Assembly: GCF_009653635.1 (NCBI RefSeq)
Contig: NZ_PPFD01000007.1
Location: 213,975-277,974, forward strand
Source of the DNA: Endozoicomonas sp. OPT23
Lineage (GTDB): Bacteria; Pseudomonadota; Gammaproteobacteria; Pseudomonadales; Endozoicomonadaceae
Length of the DNA stretch: 64,000 nucleotides
Direction: 5' to 3'
Shown: piece by piece, positions 40,963 through 49,511 of the stretch
Layout: each line of letters starts with the position of its first letter
How positions within the stretch are numbered: the stretch's first letter is position 1
Translations under genes and position numbers: made by a program
The notes under the pieces: model-generated
What the model was told of the DNA's origin: nothing
Seen by the model: the letters and a program-made list of their open reading frames with translations, nothing else
Databases searched by the model: none

Positions 40963-41023
40963 TATTCCAACTTCCTGACAGTGAATGAGTATTAGTATAT
41001 TTCATGCTCATCAGGTCACAGTA

Positions 41024-41545
41024 TTATTTATAATAAGTCTGTCTTGTGACTTTATAAATCTCACAGTTAATGTTCTTCAATTTTTCTGTGTGACTGAATG
41101 ATTCACCAATCCGCAGCGCAACGCTCTTTGAGGCATGATTGTCCGGATGAATAATACTGATCACTGACTCTAACCCCAGGTCGTCAAAGGCCCACTTTAG
41201 AGATGCTCGTGCGGTCTCTGTCGCATAGCCCTTACCCCAGTGTTCCGGGCTTATGCCCCAACCCAGTTCAATGGCTGGCCAACCGTGAGGTTCCCATAAA
41301 CCCACCCGTCCAATAGCCTCTTTCGTCTCGGTCAGTTCAACCGCCCAAAGACCAAAGCCTTTAAGCGCCCAGTGTCCGGCCAGAACCGCCAGTATTCTCC
41401 AACTATCGTCACGACTCAACGGTTTTCCATCACCCAGATATCGCACGAATTCAGGGTCAGAATTCAATCGATAGAGTGCTTCCGAGTCCGAATTCCGCCA
41501 GCCTCTTAGTGTTAACCTTTCTGTTTGAATAACGGGTGTGGACAT
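41024..41545 (-). CDS. GNAT family N-acetyltransferase (RimJ/RimL type)
   Basis: The roughly 173-aa acetyltransferase opens MSTPVIQTERLTLRGW, the standard start of the RimJ/RimL subgroup, and continues with LWAVELTETKEAIGRVGLW and the acetyl-CoA loop ISPEHWGKGYATETA (Q/RxxGxG/A type). SVISIIHPDNHASKSVALRIG is the typical C-terminal segment. The frame opens at 41560, but the ATG at 41545 begins at the family start. The acceptor, whether protein N-terminus or small amine, cannot be told. Confidence 0.85.
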   Translation of the reverse strand: MSTPVIQTERLTLRGWRNSDSEALYRLNSDPEFVRYLGDGKPLSRDDSWRILAVLAGHWALKGFGLWAVELTETKEAIGRVGLWEPHGWPAIELGWGISPEHWGKGYATETARASLKWAFDDLGLESVISIIHPDNHASKSVALRIGESFSHTEKLKNINCEIYKVTRQTYYK

Positions 41546-41648
41546 AGTCGTTCGTCTCATAGCTAATACAGTACAGTTATTTCAAATGTTGTATGGTCAG
41601 CGATCTAATCACAGACCATACGATGATACAGAGAATAAGCGGGAAGCT

Positions 41649-43013
41649 TTACTCTTTGACGATTTCGCGCTTGTAATTGAGACGTTTGGCGGCATCGATA
41701 GTCAACAACTGCATAAAGGCTTTGGTCTCGTAGTCATTACCGACGGGAGCGCCATCACTGCCACCACCAAAAACAGTGGTTGGCACTTTACGCTTGGCAT
41801 AGGCATCCGCCCAAAGTTCCTGAATTTTAACTTCAGCGTCCAGCTTCTGCGCCAGAGCATTATCTGCCTGCAAAATAACTTTCTTCTGGTAGGCTTCAGC
41901 ATCAGCCAGGGTGCGCTGAGTCTGAGCTTCTATCTTGGCTTTCTCGAAATTAATCTGAGCCGTTTCTTTCTGAATTTCTGCTTCGGCTTTCAACTTTTCA
42001 GCACCCGTAATTGCTAACTGCTTATCAGTCTCGGCTTCTGTCGTCTTTTGAATCTGCTCAACTTTGGCTTTCGCCTGTCTCTCGGCAACTTCACGCTCAC
42101 CACGAGCAATAGCCAGCAGTCTCTGCTCTTCTTCCTGAACACGCTGTTCACGAGCGATAGCTCTGTCAGCAGATGCTTTCTGCTTGAGCTGCATACGTTC
42201 AATGAACTTCTGGTTTGGGTTCATATCCGTCACCAGCGCTGAAACAACCGTAATTCCATAATCCGTGAATCGCTGGGTTTTACGCATAGGCAGACCAGTT
42301 GCATCCAGCACCTTCTTTACCACAAAGACGGTTTTGGAGTCCTCGCCATACTCCTCCTGATCAGTGCCCAGAGCCGCGTTAGCTGTACCACTGCCTTGTC
42401 GGCTAGTTGTAATCGTTACCTCTTCTCGCTTAACGAGATAAATGCCGCTACTCATCTGTTTTTCAAACTCGGAGTTAAACTCGGTACGACCACCTGCATA
42501 GTACTCTTCAGCCGCCATCAGTGAAGCGTTAGCCTGCAATGTTTCCTTAAAGGCTGGAAGCAATGCGGTACGAAGCAGGTTTTCAGGAGACCGGTATTCA
42601 TGAGCCAGTTTTAAAAAGCCTTCTTCATCGGCAGGGATGGCAAAGCGAACCGTTGCTTCGGCATGGGCATCGACCTGATCGAGAAACATAATGCTCAGAG
42701 GCGGCAGAGATGCAGAGGCACTGTCCGGGTCTTTTTCTGAAGTAATGGCATTGGATAAGGAGCCGGAAGCCGCCTGTACTGTCATGGCTCTTTTCCATGA
42801 GTTATACCGACCAAAAGGGTAAAACTTATAACCGATTTCAGTGACAACCGCTTCGTTACCCGTGACGGTTCTAACATGATAGATATACCCCGGCTCGGCA
42901 TAAAAGAAAGACTGCGACAGGACATAAGCCAAAACCAGTGCAGCTATCCCTCCCAGAATACCCTTACTGTTTATAGGCAACTTTTTTTTTGACAATACTT
43001 CTGAATCCATCAA
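41649..43013 (-). CDS. SPFH/band 7 (prohibitin-like) membrane protein
   Basis: The 454-aa protein has one N-terminal membrane segment (about 17-38, ILGGIAALVLAYVLSQSFF). An SPFH domain (about 45-270) and a long Ala/Glu/Lys/Gln-rich coiled coil (about 270-400) follow, then a short conserved tail. This is the layout of the HflK/HflC/prohibitin/flotillin superfamily that forms membrane scaffolds. No NfeD protease partner is adjacent, so it is a stand-alone member. The substrate or partner is unknown. Confidence 0.82.
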   Translation of the reverse strand: MMDSEVLSKKKLPINSKGILGGIAALVLAYVLSQSFFYAEPGYIYHVRTVTGNEAVVTEIGYKFYPFGRYNSWKRAMTVQAASGSLSNAITSEKDPDSASASLPPLSIMFLDQVDAHAEATVRFAIPADEEGFLKLAHEYRSPENLLRTALLPAFKETLQANASLMAAEEYYAGGRTEFNSEFEKQMSSGIYLVKREEVTITTSRQGSGTANAALGTDQEEYGEDSKTVFVVKKVLDATGLPMRKTQRFTDYGITVVSALVTDMNPNQKFIERMQLKQKASADRAIAREQRVQEEEQRLLAIARGEREVAERQAKAKVEQIQKTTEAETDKQLAITGAEKLKAEAEIQKETAQINFEKAKIEAQTQRTLADAEAYQKKVILQADNALAQKLDAEVKIQELWADAYAKRKVPTTVFGGGSDGAPVGNDYETKAFMQLLTIDAAKRLNYKREIVKE

Positions 43014-43149
43014 CTGAACATCCTGCTATTGTTCTGGTTCTATTTCGAGCAGGAAGCATACATAGACTGTCGTGTTAGTTGCAATGTTAATGTTTTGAGA
43101 AGTTTTGATGACACTACATTCCCGAGAATCATCTTTAAAAAGTAGCTAG

Positions 43150-43178
43150 CAATAAAAAAGGACGCCTAAAGCGTCCTT
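43150..43178 (-). terminator. Terminator downstream of the SDR gene
   Basis: An 8-bp stem AAGGACGC/GCGTCCTT (43158-43165 with 43171-43178) with a 5-nt loop is followed on the minus strand by TTTTTTATT. It lies about 80 bp after the SDR stop and separates that gene from the SPFH gene. Confidence 0.8.
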
Positions 43179-43255
43179 CAAATGTGAGACTAAGATTGAG
43201 GAAAGTGCCAAAGCATCGCCCGATACAATCTCATAATTAACGATTAAGTAAGAGC

Positions 43256-44083
43256 TCAGGACTTCTTCACCGCCGCACGCTCTTCCTCAGACATGCCTTC
43301 AATATACGCAGTCACTTTCGCACTCATTTTTTCCAGACCAGCCTGTGCCAGGAAAATACCACCATCGACTTCAATATTTTGACCGGTAATGAATGAACAC
43401 AGATCTGACGCTAAAAATACACTGGCATCGGCCATATCACGAGGCTGTCCTAAACGCCCCATTGGGGTGTAGTCACGCACATCTTCCAGGGCTTCAGGCA
43501 TGGTATCTCTGAGGATCTGGCTTGCCGGTGTTTCAATATAACTTGAACTGAGGCTGTTCGACTTAATTTTCGAACCATATTCCAGCGCCACTGAACTCGC
43601 CAGACTGATCACCGCAGCCTTGGACGCAGCATAAGCACTCTGCCCTGAAATTGGCTTAACGCCAGCTCCGGACGCTATCGTGACAATGGAACCGCCCTCT
43701 TCTTGTTCCATGAACATTGGTATGACAACGCGAAGGGCGTGGAAAACGCCTTTCAGATTGATATCCAACATCTGCTGAAACATATCCAGCGATGTTTTAT
43801 GCAGAGGGCTTACCACGGAGGCTCCGGCATTATTCACCAGCGTAGTTAAACCGCCGAGGTCTTTAACCGCCTTGTTAATCACCTGTTCCATCATCTCAGA
43901 GTCAGTCACATCAACCTGATAGGCGAGAGCGCCCAATTTATCCCCGGCCGCGAATGCACCTTCCCCGTTCAGATCCAGTATTGCAACAGAAGCACCTTCT
44001 TCGATGAAACGGTTAGCAATTTCATAACCAACACCTTGTGCCGCTCCGGTAACAATTACCTTCTTACCATCCAATAAACCCAT
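43256..44083 (-). CDS. Short-chain dehydrogenase/reductase
   Basis: A classical SDR of about 275 aa. The NAD(P)-binding TGAAQGVGYEIANRF (TGxxxGxG), the NNAG motif in LVNNAGASVVS, and the active-site Ser and YAASK (Tyr-x-x-x-Lys) are all present, with ITGQNIEVDGG near the C-terminus. I chose the ATG at 44083 because AGGA lies about 10 bp upstream; the frame is open to a GTG at 44104. An Asp (ILDLNG) after the second strand suggests NAD rather than NADP. The substrate is not evident. Confidence 0.85.
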   Translation of the reverse strand: MGLLDGKKVIVTGAAQGVGYEIANRFIEEGASVAILDLNGEGAFAAGDKLGALAYQVDVTDSEMMEQVINKAVKDLGGLTTLVNNAGASVVSPLHKTSLDMFQQMLDINLKGVFHALRVVIPMFMEQEEGGSIVTIASGAGVKPISGQSAYAASKAAVISLASSVALEYGSKIKSNSLSSSYIETPASQILRDTMPEALEDVRDYTPMGRLGQPRDMADASVFLASDLCSFITGQNIEVDGGIFLAQAGLEKMSAKVTAYIEGMSEEERAAVKKS

Positions 44084-44491
44084 ACCGAAAAAGTCCTGTG
44101 ACACTTGTGCAAAAACTGAAGACTATTCGACTTACTACCCAGTGCACTAGACGGTGTTCAGTAATAACAGTTCAAAGTATTCAGCATAAATAAAATCAAA
44201 CTGCGGGAATTTGTCATTGTTCGCTCATAAGTACCTGGACATATGAATTCATAGATCATGAACCTGCTTTAGGCGGGTGTTTAATATTCGAATACGTGTG
44301 TCCATACACGTAAGTCAGCCAGTCAATATCGCAACATCAGTAAAAAAAAGAACTGATATAGTTCAAAGAAACGACCTCAGATAAAATAGATAGGTTGCAT
44401 CAATAAAGGCACAGATGTTTCGTCAGAATCTGAGACACTGAAATAGGGTTTAGAGCGTTTTATTTGAAACACAACAGGATTAAATAAGAAG
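44084..44491. other. Intergenic region between the SDR gene and rluF
   Basis: No gene is seen in about 400 bp of AT-rich sequence. A 7-bp inverted repeat TACGTGT/ACACGTA (44293-44299 with 44306-44312) lies about 210 bp upstream of the SDR start and could be an operator or a hairpin. Confidence 0.5.
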
Positions 44492-44519
44492 AAAGGCGAT
44501 GACAAAATCATCACCTTTT
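44492..44519 (-). terminator. Terminator downstream of rluF
   Basis: An 8-bp stem (44495-44502 with 44508-44515, one G-U pair in RNA) with a 5-nt loop is flanked by A/T runs. On the minus strand it is followed by TTTCTTCTT. It begins about 20 bp after the rluF stop. Confidence 0.75.
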
Positions 44520-44535
44520 AAAATCATGACCGCTC

Positions 44536-45603
44536 TTATCGGCCTGCTCTTGGTTTGGTCGGCTTGCGAGATTTATTTTTAGCGGGGCGTGATGCTGGCT
44601 TGCCCTGACCGGATTTACCATGAGCGGGTTTACCCTGCCCGGATCGACCGCCAGTATTCGAACGACTTCTGGAATCTGACGCGTTACCTGCTTTACTTCT
44701 TCCGCCACGGCCTTTGCCCTGTCCAGATTTTTCTGAACGACCGCCTTCTCTGGATGAACCATCAGATGAGCGTTGACGTGCAGACGAATCGGCACCTGAA
44801 TGGCGCTGATGGTTTTTCTTACCTTGTGAGGATTTTTTAGTCTGTGATTTAGTACCAGGTGCAGCTTCTGAAGAAGAGTGTTCAATCAGTTTGGAGATCT
44901 CATGCAACTCTTTTTCAGTTAAATCACGCCAGTCACCAATCGCTAAACCTTTCAATGTGACATTCATAATTTTAACTCGCTCCAGCTTGAGTACCTGGAA
45001 ATTAAAATGTTCACACATGCGACGAATTTGTCGGTTTAACCCTTGCACCAGGACAATTCTGAAACTGTTACTGGTAATACGCTCCACTGTACATTTTTTA
45101 GTTCTGGTTCCCAGCATAGGAACCCCACCGGCCATACCTTTAATAAACTCATCGGTAACCGGTTTGTTCACTGTCACAATATATTCTTTGTCATGACCGT
45201 TACCAGCACGCAGGATTTTATTAACCAGATCACCATTGTTGGTTAAAAATATCAGGCCCTGGGAATCCTTATCTAATCGACCAATCGGAAAGATCCGCTT
45301 ACTGTGGCCAACAAAATCAACCACATTATCTCGCTCAGCGGCTTCTGTTGTACTGACAATTCCTACTGGCTTGTTCAGTGCAATAAATACCAGCTGTTCT
45401 TCGTCCCATGGTTCTATTTGCTGTCCATTGACCTTAACCAAATCACCGGGCGCAACCTGATCACCAACCTGAGCACGAGCGCCATTAATATAAACATTGC
45501 CTTGCTCAATAAACCGGTCGGCCTCACGACGAGAACAGACACCACTTTCACTGATGTACTTATTAAGTCGAATTGAAGGTTTGGAAAAAGCTGAACTAGA
45601 CAT
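44536..45603 (-). CDS. rluF: 23S rRNA pseudouridine(2604) synthase RluF-type with basic low-complexity tail
   Basis: The 355-aa protein has an N-terminal S4 RNA-binding domain ([21 protein letters not shown], about 11-31). The RsuA/RluBEF-type catalytic core has D111 in [20 protein letters not shown], and a conserved [11 protein letters not shown] segment follows. RluF modifies U2604/U2605 near the peptidyl-transferase centre. The last 100 residues are a repetitive Gly/Ser/Lys/Arg/Gln tail (e.g. repeated SGQGKP units) absent from shorter homologues, probably a disordered RNA-binding extension. The paralogue assignment (F rather than B/E) rests on the S4-core arrangement and is less certain than the family. 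Confidence 0.82.
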   Translation of the reverse strand: MSSSAFSKPSIRLNKYISESGVCSRREADRFIEQGNVYINGARAQVGDQVAPGDLVKVNGQQIEPWDEEQLVFIALNKPVGIVSTTEAAERDNVVDFVGHSKRIFPIGRLDKDSQGLIFLTNNGDLVNKILRAGNGHDKEYIVTVNKPVTDEFIKGMAGGVPMLGTRTKKCTVERITSNSFRIVLVQGLNRQIRRMCEHFNFQVLKLERVKIMNVTLKGLAIGDWRDLTEKELHEISKLIEHSSSEAAPGTKSQTKKSSQGKKNHQRHSGADSSARQRSSDGSSREGGRSEKSGQGKGRGGRSKAGNASDSRSRSNTGGRSGQGKPAHGKSGQGKPASRPAKNKSRKPTKPRAGR

Positions 45604-45915
45604 ACAACATCCGGACTGAAGTGGCTAGCTGAAGCGTCGTCTTCAGACCAGACCAACAAATTGAAATCCGCGGAAGACTAACATTTTTCGGCATGGACAG
45701 AAATCCCCAACGTCAGGCAAACAGGCTGTTTCGGACAAGCAGTAGGCACTACCCGGAAAACTTGTCGCTCAGCGGTGGAGTCATACGCTTCATCTACTGT
45801 CGACACACTACACCGAGAAGCATTGCCTGAACCCAGCTTGAGTTAAGGAAATAGAAACTAAACAAGAACATTTATTCGTTTTATTATTCAATAACAGTCA
45901 GTTGCGATACGTGCT
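45604..45915. other. Intergenic region between rluF and a VOC gene
   Basis: About 310 bp without a recognisable gene. It presumably holds the rluF promoter. No clear hairpin with a T run, tRNA or small reading frame with a good ribosome-binding site is seen. Confidence 0.4.
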
Positions 45916-46287
45916 CTAAGAATACACGTAAAATATACCAAATTTATTATTGTCCAGATCTCTGAAGTACGCAGCGAATACTCCAGGCTTCCTTTCCCCA
46001 GGGGCACCTTCGCAGCTTCCACCCAAAGATATGGCTTTTTCATAAACAGCAATAACCATTTCTTTTGAATCAGCTTTCAAACCGACCATACTGCCATTGC
46101 CATTCGTAGCAACCAGCTCATTCTGAGGCTTACAGACAGCAATACCAACAGAACTATCTTCAGATTTCCATAGAATGGCATTGTCATTATTAATAGATTG
46201 TCGCGCCCCAAATATAGCAAGCAATTCATTATAAAATGCTTCAGCTTTTTTGATGTCGTTTGAACCTAAAAGAATGTTGCTAATCAT
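45916..46287 (-). CDS. VOC-fold (glyoxalase/bleomycin-resistance-like) protein, copy 1
   Basis: The 123-aa protein opens MISNILLGSNDIKKAEAFYNELL, the beta-alpha-beta-beta-beta start of the VOC fold, and ends AAYFRDLDNNKFGIFYV. The usual final metal-ligand Glu/Asp sits in the FRDLDNNKF segment. Its ATG follows a GGAG ribosome-binding site. It is strikingly similar in every segment to the 123-aa gene at 55600-55971 (for example both contain GNGSMVGLKADSKEM), so the two are recent paralogues. It follows the MerR gene on the same strand and could share its transcript; the substrate is unknown. Confidence 0.85.
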   Translation of the reverse strand: MISNILLGSNDIKKAEAFYNELLAIFGARQSINNDNAILWKSEDSSVGIAVCKPQNELVATNGNGSMVGLKADSKEMVIAVYEKAISLGGSCEGAPGERKPGVFAAYFRDLDNNKFGIFYVYS

Positions 46288-46317
46288 GTTTAATAACTCC
46301 GGTTGCTAACGCTGTCT

Positions 46318-46776
46318 TCACTGACGGGTCTGGTAACGTGCTTTGTTAGAGTGCCGCTTATTTGATAGTTTCTCTGTACCCTCACCTTTAATCATTCCAG
46401 ACGCAGCTAATCCAAGCAAACGTTGAAACTTTGGGCATTCCATATGGCTGGGAGCAGGACAATCAGCGGCATGCCGAAGTCCATCACGCATAGCTATCAA
46501 CTTCTGAATGGTATTATCTAATTCATCAGCCTTACTCACCAGCATTGCTCTATCAATATTGGGCGTTCCTTTTGAGCCTAAGATCTGAGCAATTTCAGCC
46601 AGTGAAAAACCTGCGACACGCCCCAAAGCAATTAACCCTAATCGCTCCAGTATATTGGCGTTGAAAACCCGCCGTAAACCTTCCCTGCCGACAGATTGAA
46701 TTAAGCCTTTCTCCTCATAAAACCGTAATGTCGAGGCGGGCACACCAGAACGTTTTGCTACCTCAGCGATATCCAT
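46318..46776 (-). CDS. MerR-family transcriptional regulator
   Basis: The 152-aa protein has an N-terminal MerR winged helix-turn-helix (MDIAEVAKRSGVPASTLRFYEEKGLI), a dimerisation helix (about 80-115), and a C-terminal DCPAPSHMECPKFQRLL segment with two cysteines eight residues apart. It lacks the CxxCxC cluster of true SoxR, so it should not carry the SoxR 2Fe-2S centre. A perfect 20-bp palindrome very like the SoxR box lies between it and the divergent DUF2938 gene and is its probable operator. A sulfur- or metal-type effector is possible but not shown. Confidence 0.88.
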   Translation of the reverse strand: MDIAEVAKRSGVPASTLRFYEEKGLIQSVGREGLRRVFNANILERLGLIALGRVAGFSLAEIAQILGSKGTPNIDRAMLVSKADELDNTIQKLIAMRDGLRHAADCPAPSHMECPKFQRLLGLAASGMIKGEGTEKLSNKRHSNKARYQTRQ

Positions 46777-46785
46777 AACTTTCTC

Positions 46786-46816
46786 TTGACCTCAAGTCGA
46801 CTTGAGGTTGCACACT
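46786..46816 (+). promoter_or_regulatory. MerR-type promoter/operator with SoxR-box-like palindrome
   Basis: A perfect 20-bp palindrome covers 46789-46808 (core CCTCAAGTCGACTTGAGG, 46790-46807). It differs from the E. coli soxS SoxR box only in its central bases. A -35-like TTGACC (46786-46791) overlaps it, and a weak -10-like CACACT lies 19 bp further on, the long spacer that MerR activators untwist. It sits between the divergent MerR and DUF2938 genes. Confidence 0.72.
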
Positions 46817-46855
46817 ATCAACAGTTTTATTTCAAGACAAGTTATGGAGAAGGTT

Positions 46856-47347
46856 ATGAGCAACCTGTTATTTATAATATTAATTGGAGTTGGTGCAACG
46901 GCAGCAATGGACATATGGAATCTTATTCGCAAACCACTGTTTGGAATTCCATTTTCAAACTACGGCATGATGGGGCGCTGGATGGGCCATATGGCACACG
47001 GGCAGTTTCGTCACGACGCCATCGCAGCAGCCCCCTCAATAGCTGGTGAACAGGTCATAGGATGGACCGCACACTATGTAATAGGCGTCATCTTTGCTGC
47101 TTTATTGGTCGGTCTTTATGGCAATGGGTGGGTGGGTAATCCCACGATTGGGCCTGCACTCGCTGTTGGCGTTGCGACAGTGGCCGCTCCCTTTTTATTA
47201 ATGCAGCCCGGAATGGGTGCAGGAATAGCCGCTTCACGAACACCCAATCCAGCTTCAGCACGATTACACAGTCTGGTAAATCACATTGTATATGGCCTTG
47301 GTTTGTATCTTTCTGGCTGCGCAGTGCAAATGGTCAGCGCTGTTTAA
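46856..47347 (+). CDS. DUF2938 family membrane protein
   Basis: A protein of about 163 aa with four membrane segments: FIILIGVGATAAMDIW, the stretch around WTAHYVIGVIFAALLVGLYG, ALAVGVATVAAPFLLMQPG and IVYGLGLYLSGCAVQM. This matches the DUF2938 family. The ATG at 46856 follows GGAG by 7 bp; a longer frame from 46802 would begin inside the operator. It is divergent from and probably controlled by the MerR regulator. Function unknown. Confidence 0.82.
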   Translation: MSNLLFIILIGVGATAAMDIWNLIRKPLFGIPFSNYGMMGRWMGHMAHGQFRHDAIAAAPSIAGEQVIGWTAHYVIGVIFAALLVGLYGNGWVGNPTIGPALAVGVATVAAPFLLMQPGMGAGIAASRTPNPASARLHSLVNHIVYGLGLYLSGCAVQMVSAV

Positions 47348-47368
47348 AATCTATTTTGAGAGGTTTAT

Positions 47369-47719
47369 TTGAAGATCATATTAAGTATTTTTTCGGCGGT
47401 AGGATTTACCGTCACTGTTCTGCTTTCAATGGGTTTGTATTTTGACATCAAAGAGATGGATAAAACCGAAGGCGGCTATGAGGCTCCGTACGCAGGAGCT
47501 ATTGGCGAAACCATTGACTGGAATAGTATGGATTTAACGAGAACGGGGCTTGTTAGGCGTGGGCATGTAATAAATTTCATCGTCAATGGCACAACAGGGA
47601 TGATCAGCCTGGAGTTTTTTGGCATTGAGTTTAAAACCCGAAAATTATCACAACGAGCCATTGTTGTTCATAAGCCAAGGGAAGCTTTCATTCGTAGAGG
47701 CTTTGCCCCTGAATTCTAG
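47369..47719 (+). CDS. Small membrane-anchored hypothetical protein
   Basis: A 116-aa frame with a TTG start preceded by GAGAGG at about 5 bp. It has one hydrophobic N-terminal segment (about 3-24, ILSIFSAVGFTVTVLLSMGLYF), then a short soluble domain with charged, aromatic-rich sequence (RGHVINFIVNGTTGMISLEFFGIEFKTRK). I recognise no family. It lies 21 bp after the DUF2938 gene, so it is probably in the same MerR-controlled transcript. The TTG start is the weakest point of the call. Confidence 0.6.
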   Translation: MKIILSIFSAVGFTVTVLLSMGLYFDIKEMDKTEGGYEAPYAGAIGETIDWNSMDLTRTGLVRRGHVINFIVNGTTGMISLEFFGIEFKTRKLSQRAIVVHKPREAFIRRGFAPEF

Positions 47720-47772
47720 ATTACGCATAAAATCATACAGACTGACTACTTTGTCTGCTGGCAATCCTATGT

Positions 47773-47802
47773 ATCACCTTACCTGATCGTAAGTAAGGTG
47801 AT
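47773..47802. repeat. 10-bp inverted repeat in a convergent gap
   Basis: ATCACCTTAC/GTAAGGTGAT (47773-47782 with 47793-47802) has a 10-nt loop and lies between the stops of the small membrane protein and the RidA gene. It lacks a T run on either side. It could be a weak bidirectional terminator or a protein-binding site. Confidence 0.45.
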
Positions 47803-47890
47803 CACCTTATCGAATCAAAATCAGCGCTAAGCGTCGAATACGACTCTAATGTAATGAGCTTTTCTTGTAACGTATGTGTAGAAATTGCGC

Positions 47891-48286
47891 TCAGTCAGCC
47901 GCTGTGGCTTCAACTTCAAACATAAGCCCGGGGATAGCTAACCGAGTAACCCCGAGTAACGTCATAGGCGGATTAGCCTGAACAGGCCCGAACCTGCTTC
48001 CAAAGATATCAAAATTCTTCAAGGCCTCATCAACGTCGGTTGTATAAATACTGAGACGTGTAATGTTCGCCAGCCCCATATCAGCAGACTCCAGGACTGC
48101 AGTGAGGTTGTCGAGGGCAAGAACCATTTGACTGCGCATATCATTCAGGTGCTGAGGACTGCCAGCAGAATCAACCGCTGTTTGCCCAGAGCAGTTGAGT
48201 TGCCGTTTGGCACCTTCAATGACTTCAGCCTGGTTGTAGCCAATATCAAGTGACCATGACCACGGGTTGATGGGTGTTCGTTTCAT
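47891..48286 (-). CDS. RidA family protein (YjgF/YER057c/UK114)
   Basis: The roughly 131-aa protein matches the RidA trimer family: it opens with MKRTPINPWSWS, carries NCSGQTAVDSAG, and the C-terminal PMTLLGVTRLAIPGLMFEVEATA holds the usual loop. The canonical substrate-binding Arg (VARLP type in RidA) is replaced here by LLGVTRL, so this is a subgroup of the family and the enamine/imine deaminase activity is not certain. The ATG at 48286 follows GGAG by 7 bp. It is downstream of and codirectional with a WYL-domain regulator. Confidence 0.85.
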   Translation of the reverse strand: MKRTPINPWSWSLDIGYNQAEVIEGAKRQLNCSGQTAVDSAGSPQHLNDMRSQMVLALDNLTAVLESADMGLANITRLSIYTTDVDEALKNFDIFGSRFGPVQANPPMTLLGVTRLAIPGLMFEVEATAAD

Positions 48287-48381
48287 GAATATCTCCAATT
48301 GATGCGTTTACTGTTCACGGCGATTGACCGTTTATCAATGGTGACACCATGAACTGACAACCCTGTGTCAGGAGTGTTTTG

Positions 48382-49398
48382 TTAATCGCGCCAATGTGCA
48401 GCTAGCTGAGCAGATAGTTTCTGTAATTCTTTTCTGATTGAGTCTCCTTTAATCACCCTGACACCATCGGTGTATTGCAGAAGCCAGCGAGCCATATATT
48501 CCGGGAGGTGAGTTAAGAAGCGCATCTTCACTCCATCCGGCAACGTCTCTTCATCGAGAAAACCAAACATATAGCGCTGCTCTTGAACGTATCGCGCAGC
48601 ATCCGGTGTAAAGAGCAACTCCACTTCCTGTAGCTCATCATGGCCAGACTTTTCATTAACGTACTGCTGAAGAGTTATTCTACTGTGGCGAGGAAACTGT
48701 TCAGCCTGTGTGACAAAGGACATAATTCGGTCAAGCCGAAAATCCCTGTACGCACACCGCAAACGACACCAGGCAACCAGATGCCAATGCCAGCTGTAAT
48801 AAAAAAGACCGATGGGTTCGAGGCAACGCTTTGTCTGCTTTTGGCTGCTAAAAGCGGCATAATCAATTTCAATGACCTTTCGATGCACTAATGCATCACG
48901 GCATTCTCGCAACCAACGGTCACTGCTCTCCTGAGTTTTCTTTTGTGTTCTTTCAGGGTCGCATTCTATGGATGAATTCTGATTAAATTCATCGATAGGA
49001 AAATGACTGCTTGTTGGCAATACTTCAACATCCGTATCAAAAGAGCTTAGATAATCTTTACCTTGACGATCAACAACTGCTTTTATTTTATTTAAGGCCT
49101 GTTTGAAATCTTTTAATGAATCAGCATCAAGGCTCGATACCAGCAATTTTTCACCCAGCAAAAGCGAAGCGGCTTCGTCAAGCGTGAAAGAAACAGGGGG
49201 GAGATGGTAACTCTTTTCAAGAAAATACCCGACACCCGCCTCTGAGCCTATGGGTACACCGGCTGTTTCAAGCGTTCTTATATCGCGATAAATAGTTCGA
49301 TCGGAAACATCAAAGTACTCGGATAAATACTGCGCCGTTACAACAGAACGTGTTTGTAGCAATAATAAAATGGATGTCACTCTATCAAAACGATTCAT
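48382..49398 (-). CDS. HTH/WYL-domain transcriptional regulator (YafY-like)
   Basis: The 338-aa protein has an N-terminal DeoR-type helix-turn-helix (MNRFDRVTSILLLLQTRSVVTAQYLSEYFDVSDRTIYRDIRTL) and a middle domain. A WYL domain (about 160-250) follows, with its IDYAAFSSQKQTKRCLEPIGLFYYSWHWHLVAWCR core. It ends in a WCX-like C-terminal part (about 255-330). WYL regulators sense small molecules or nucleic acids. It lies 95 bp upstream of the RidA gene on the same strand and may control it. Upstream of it, 49399-49511 separates it from the LysR gene. Confidence 0.86.
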   Translation of the reverse strand: MNRFDRVTSILLLLQTRSVVTAQYLSEYFDVSDRTIYRDIRTLETAGVPIGSEAGVGYFLEKSYHLPPVSFTLDEAASLLLGEKLLVSSLDADSLKDFKQALNKIKAVVDRQGKDYLSSFDTDVEVLPTSSHFPIDEFNQNSSIECDPERTQKKTQESSDRWLRECRDALVHRKVIEIDYAAFSSQKQTKRCLEPIGLFYYSWHWHLVAWCRLRCAYRDFRLDRIMSFVTQAEQFPRHSRITLQQYVNEKSGHDELQEVELLFTPDAARYVQEQRYMFGFLDEETLPDGVKMRFLTHLPEYMARWLLQYTDGVRVIKGDSIRKELQKLSAQLAAHWRD

Positions 49399-49511
49399 TC
49401 TGAGCCATGGTTATAATTATTCGTTTATATTGAGATGGCGCTGGCCAATCAATCTACGACTGAACAGCAGGAAATACAATGTCATAACGGCGACGTAATG
49501 CTCTTCCCCCT

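Noticed and set aside
44511..44885. 124-codon minus-strand frame at the rluF 3' end
   Set aside because: It is an alternative frame of the repetitive basic tail; the rluF frame has the conserved core and a terminator following.
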